Assembly: GCA_910587235.1 (NCBI GenBank)
Contig: CAJUKD010000008.1
Span: 1 to 64,000, forward strand
From: an uncultured Muribaculaceae bacterium
GTDB lineage: Bacteria; Bacteroidota; Bacteroidia; Bacteroidales; Muribaculaceae
Length of the DNA stretch: 64,000 nt
Reading direction: 5' to 3'
The notes beneath the pieces are model-generated. The model had not been told where the DNA came from, did not search any database, and saw only the letters and a program-made list of their open reading frames with translations. Positions within the stretch are counted from its first letter, which is position 1, and each line of letters starts with the position of its first letter. Position numbers and translations under genes: made by a program. Below are positions 61,427-64,000 of the stretch, in pieces.

Positions 61427-64000
61427 ATGGGACGCAGAAATATCAGGCTGGCAACAGCATTTTTAGCAATTCTACTGATGGCGCTACCTTTTGCCGCGTC
61501 GGGAGCACGCAGTGAATGGCGCCACCTGCAGGCCGAAGACGGACTGAGCGATCTGCTTGTCAACAGCATCTTCCGCGACAACCGCGGATACGTCTGGTTC
61601 GGCACAGGCGTAGGACTCGACCGCTTCGACGGCAACCGCATACGCCGCTACGCATTTGCCGACGGCACACCACGCCGCGTGCTTGCCATCGCCGAAGGCC
61701 CGGAAGGAGAAATATATGCCGGAAGCCATACCGGACTAAGCCGGGCAGGAGAGGCAAGCCTCGAAACAGTGCTGGGAGAACACATAAACTTCCGCGTCAA
61801 CACACTGGCATACGACGGCGCCGGCACACTCTACATAGGCAGCGACCGCGGGCTGCTGGTATACCGTCCCGGCAATGGCAGTCTGGACACCATACATCTT
61901 CATCCCGACATATTCTCGGAAGACAACGAAGTGACAGCCATCAACATATCACCTCGCGGACTATGGCTTAGCACACGTTCTGCACTGCATCTTCTCAACC
62001 CTGCCGATAAGAGTTCGCATCGTTATCCCTTCCACGACAGCGGCGTGGCCAAACGGATGCTCGAAGTAGGCGGCAAACTGTACATAGGAATGTACGGAGG
62101 AGGTATCGCCGTATTCGAGATCGAAAGCCGCCGCTTCGGAAACGCCATAGCAGTAGGCAACAATCTGGTGACATGGCTCGAGGCCGGCTTCCGAGAACCA
62201 GGCATGCTCTACGCGCCCACCGATGGCGAAGGCCTGTATGCTTTCCGTGCCGGCGACAACGAAGCCATACCGGCCATACTGCCCGGCACAGACGGAGGGC
62301 GACTACGTTCAAATTCAATATACTCCCTGCTGGTCGACCGCGACGGGACACCATGGGTAGGCTACTATCAGGCCGGAGTGGACTACATCCCGCACAGTCG
62401 CGACCTTTTCGATGTCTACTACCGCGAAGATTTCATCAACACATCGGAAATGGCCGTACGGGCAATCTGCATCGAAGAAGGGCGAAAACTTATAGGCACG
62501 CGCGAAGGGCTGTACTACATAGATGAACATAGCGGCCGTACGGCGGCTTTCTGCAGCCCGGCCATACGCTCCAATCTGATATTCTGCATCACTCCATGGC
62601 GAGGCCGATACTACGTAGGCACATACGGCGGCGGGATGTACGTGTTCGACCCGGCCACATTACATCTTACAGAATTCGCGGCCACACACGAGGTATTCAC
62701 CCGCGGCGACATATTCACGATTGCCATCGACGGTGCCGACACAATGTGGGTCGGCACATCGGAGGGGCTTTTCCGATTCGACGGCGAACGACAGGCGGCA
62801 CACTATACTCGGCTGAACTCACAGCTTCCGGCAGGAAACGTCTATGAAATCTCCTTCGACAGCCAAGGCCGCGGATGGATATGCACCGAAAACGGCATGG
62901 CCGTATGGACAGGCCGTGAACTCAGCCGCGACCGCTTCCCGCGCGACTTTGTCCACGATTCGAAAATCCGCGACGTCTTCGAAGACAGCCGCAATGAACT
63001 TTATTTCGTACCCGACCGCGGACGCATATTCCGTTCAAACCTTGCAATGACACGCTACAGCTATCTGGAAAACTTCCAGCCCGGCAGCAGCGGTGCCTGC
63101 ACATTCGTCACCGAAGACCGCGACGGAAATCTATGGTTCGGCGGCGAAACCGGCCTTTACCGCCTCGACCGCAAAGGCGCGCTTACCCACCTTAACCGTT
63201 CCGACGGCCTACCGGATCCGGTGTTCACACTATGCCCGCCTGCCGTCGACTCCCGCGGCGACATCTGGATGGGCAACAGCCACGGACTCGTACGGCTCGA
63301 CTACAACCGATTCAAAAGCGAGCAGGAAACAATGCGACGCGCACTCGATATCAGCGACGTGGAACTCAACGGCATAAATGCCACAGGCCGCCTTAGCCGC
63401 AACGGGCGCAACTATAATATAGATGCCGAAGCCGACGAACGCAGCATATCGATATGCTTCAATAACCCTGAATGTATTGATCCGCACTTCCAGCAGGTGG
63501 AATGGAGATCGGGCAACGAGGAAAACTGGCACCTTATACCCGGCACAGACGCCATACGCATATTCGATCTCCCCGAAGGTCGCACGACGATAGAGTTGCG
63601 CAGCCACGGCAACAGCGAACATGCGACAACCCTGACCGTGCGCCGCGCAAAAGCATTCAACTGGTTTACCTTCGCCATACTGGTTCTGCTAGCCATGGCC
63701 ACCGGGCTGTCGGCTCACTTTTACCGACGTTACCGGCGCCATCATTTAAAGGTGCAGGAACTGGAGGAAGAAGCCGCCACACGCCTGCAGGCCGAAAATT
63801 CCCGTGCCGAAGAACAAAAGCTCATGCGCTACCGCACATCGCGCATAGCCGACAAGGAATGCCGGCTGATAGTGCGCGCACTCGACGAGCTGATGCGCAC
63901 GACCAAGCCATACACCAATCCCGACCTTAAAATCTCTGACCTCGCGGCAATGACAGGACGGTCCAGCCATGATCTGTCCTTCATATTCAACCAACACATG
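61427..64000 (+). CDS. Membrane-anchored propeller regulator with AraC-type HTH and no kinase (3' end beyond window)
   Basis: 858 codons without a stop; reaches the right edge. Signal sequence about 1-26. Residues about 30-620 carry many two-component-regulator-propeller repeats (GYVWFGTGVGLDRFDG, GTLYIGSDRGLLVY, GNLWFGGETGLYRLD, DIWMGNSHGLVRLD). A Y_Y_Y-like domain covers about 640-740, and one transmembrane helix about 748-768 (FTFAILVLLAMATGLSAHFY). Then comes a coiled segment of about 60 residues and directly the first helices of an AraC HTH (NPDLKISDLAAMTGRSSHDLSFIFNQHM, split by the edge). Hybrid two-component regulators of this order place a histidine kinase and receiver between membrane and HTH; here both are missing. 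It probably senses a glycan or its uptake in the periplasm. Confidence 0.85.
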   Translation, partial: MGRRNIRLATAFLAILLMALPFAASGARSEWRHLQAEDGLSDLLVNSIFRDNRGYVWFGTGVGLDRFDGNRIRRYAFADGTPRRVLAIAEGPEGEIYAGSHTGLSRAGEASLETVLGEHINFRVNTLAYDGAGTLYIGSDRGLLVYRPGNGSLDTIHLHPDIFSEDNEVTAINISPRGLWLSTRSALHLLNPADKSSHRYPFHDSGVAKRMLEVGGKLYIGMYGGGIAVFEIESRRFGNAIAVGNNLVTWLEAGFREPGMLYAPTDGEGLYAFRAGDNEAIPAILPGTDGGRLRSNSIYSLLVDRDGTPWVGYYQAGVDYIPHSRDLFDVYYREDFINTSEMAVRAICIEEGRKLIGTREGLYYIDEHSGRTAAFCSPAIRSNLIFCITPWRGRYYVGTYGGGMYVFDPATLHLTEFAATHEVFTRGDIFTIAIDGADTMWVGTSEGLFRFDGERQAAHYTRLNSQLPAGNVYEISFDSQGRGWICTENGMAVWTGRELSRDRFPRDFVHDSKIRDVFEDSRNELYFVPDRGRIFRSNLAMTRYSYLENFQPGSSGACTFVTEDRDGNLWFGGETGLYRLDRKGALTHLNRSDGLPDPVFTLCPPAVDSRGDIWMGNSHGLVRLDYNRFKSEQETMRRALDISDVELNGINATGRLSRNGRNYNIDAEADERSISICFNNPECIDPHFQQVEWRSGNEENWHLIPGTDAIRIFDLPEGRTTIELRSHGNSEHATTLTVRRAKAFNWFTFAILVLLAMATGLSAHFYRRYRRHHLKVQELEEEAATRLQAENSRAEEQKLMRYRTSRIADKECRLIVRALDELMRTTKPYTNPDLKISDLAAMTGRSSHDLSFIFNQHM

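Noticed and set aside
1..64000. tRNA genes, CRISPR arrays, insertion sequences, phage genes
   Set aside because: No cloverleaf with GTTCRA arm, no regularly spaced repeats and no transposase- or integrase-like frames were seen on reading; tRNAs could still be missed by eye.

Overview
The window is chromosomal DNA of a member of the Bacteroidota, order Bacteroidales. Support: promoters of the TTTG / 19-20 bp / TAnnTTTG type instead of the enterobacterial -35/-10, almost no Shine-Dalgarno sequences before starts, a short (286 residue) primary sigma factor, and Bacteroidetes-specific families (DUF6377, DUF3943, LptE-TPR-SecG block, secreted proteins with type IX-like C-terminal tails). The GC-rich codon use and gene mix would fit Muribaculaceae better than Bacteroides itself, but that is inference. 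I see no insertion sequence, phage, CRISPR array, rRNA or tRNA.

Layout. 1-4.3 kb: translation genes on the minus strand (fusA partial, rpsG, rpsL, then rpsA), each unit with a clear promoter. 4.4-11.8 kb: two adjacent large secreted multidomain proteins that share a repeated adhesin-like domain. 11.9-18.7 kb: recQ, a membrane sulfatase-fold phosphotransferase (divergent from recQ) and polA, whose proofreading domain looks dead. 18.8-30.4 kb (plus strand): polyprenyl diphosphate synthase, an Ig-like lipoprotein, then a compact surface polysaccharide cluster (export lipoprotein, tyrosine autokinase, two tandem paralogous polymerase-like membrane proteins, one glycosyltransferase) and a DUF3943 protein. 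30.5-37.1 kb: a tight histidine-degradation operon ftcD-hutU-hutH-hutI. 37.2-40.5 kb: an ABC exporter pair and rpoD. 40.6-50.4 kb: mutL plus a DUF6377 membrane regulator, SLC13 and BASS transporters, a Crp/Fnr protein, a second DUF6377 regulator, and two intergenic stretches that look like small RNA loci. 50.4-54.2 kb (minus): a four-gene glycan operon with overlapping genes. 54.3-59.6 kb: OlsB/GlsB-like GNAT acyltransferase, U32-family protein, and the sigma-54 activator-lptE-TPR-secG operon. 59.7-64 kb: a secreted beta-helix protein and the start of a propeller regulator that goes directly from a transmembrane helix to an AraC-type HTH without a kinase; it runs off the right edge.

Themes. 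Much of the window serves the cell envelope: glycan assembly, LPS transport (lptE), secretion (secG), lipoproteins and lipid acylation. A second theme is membrane-anchored one-component regulators (two DUF6377 proteins and the propeller-AraC protein). Several starts were moved downstream because a TAnnTTTG box lies just before an internal ATG. I found no system I can call new with confidence. The best leads are the two candidate small RNAs at 44.4-44.6 and 50.28-50.42 kb, the kinase-less propeller regulator, the exo-deficient polA, and the G8 tract that could fuse a polymerase gene to the next glycosyltransferase.
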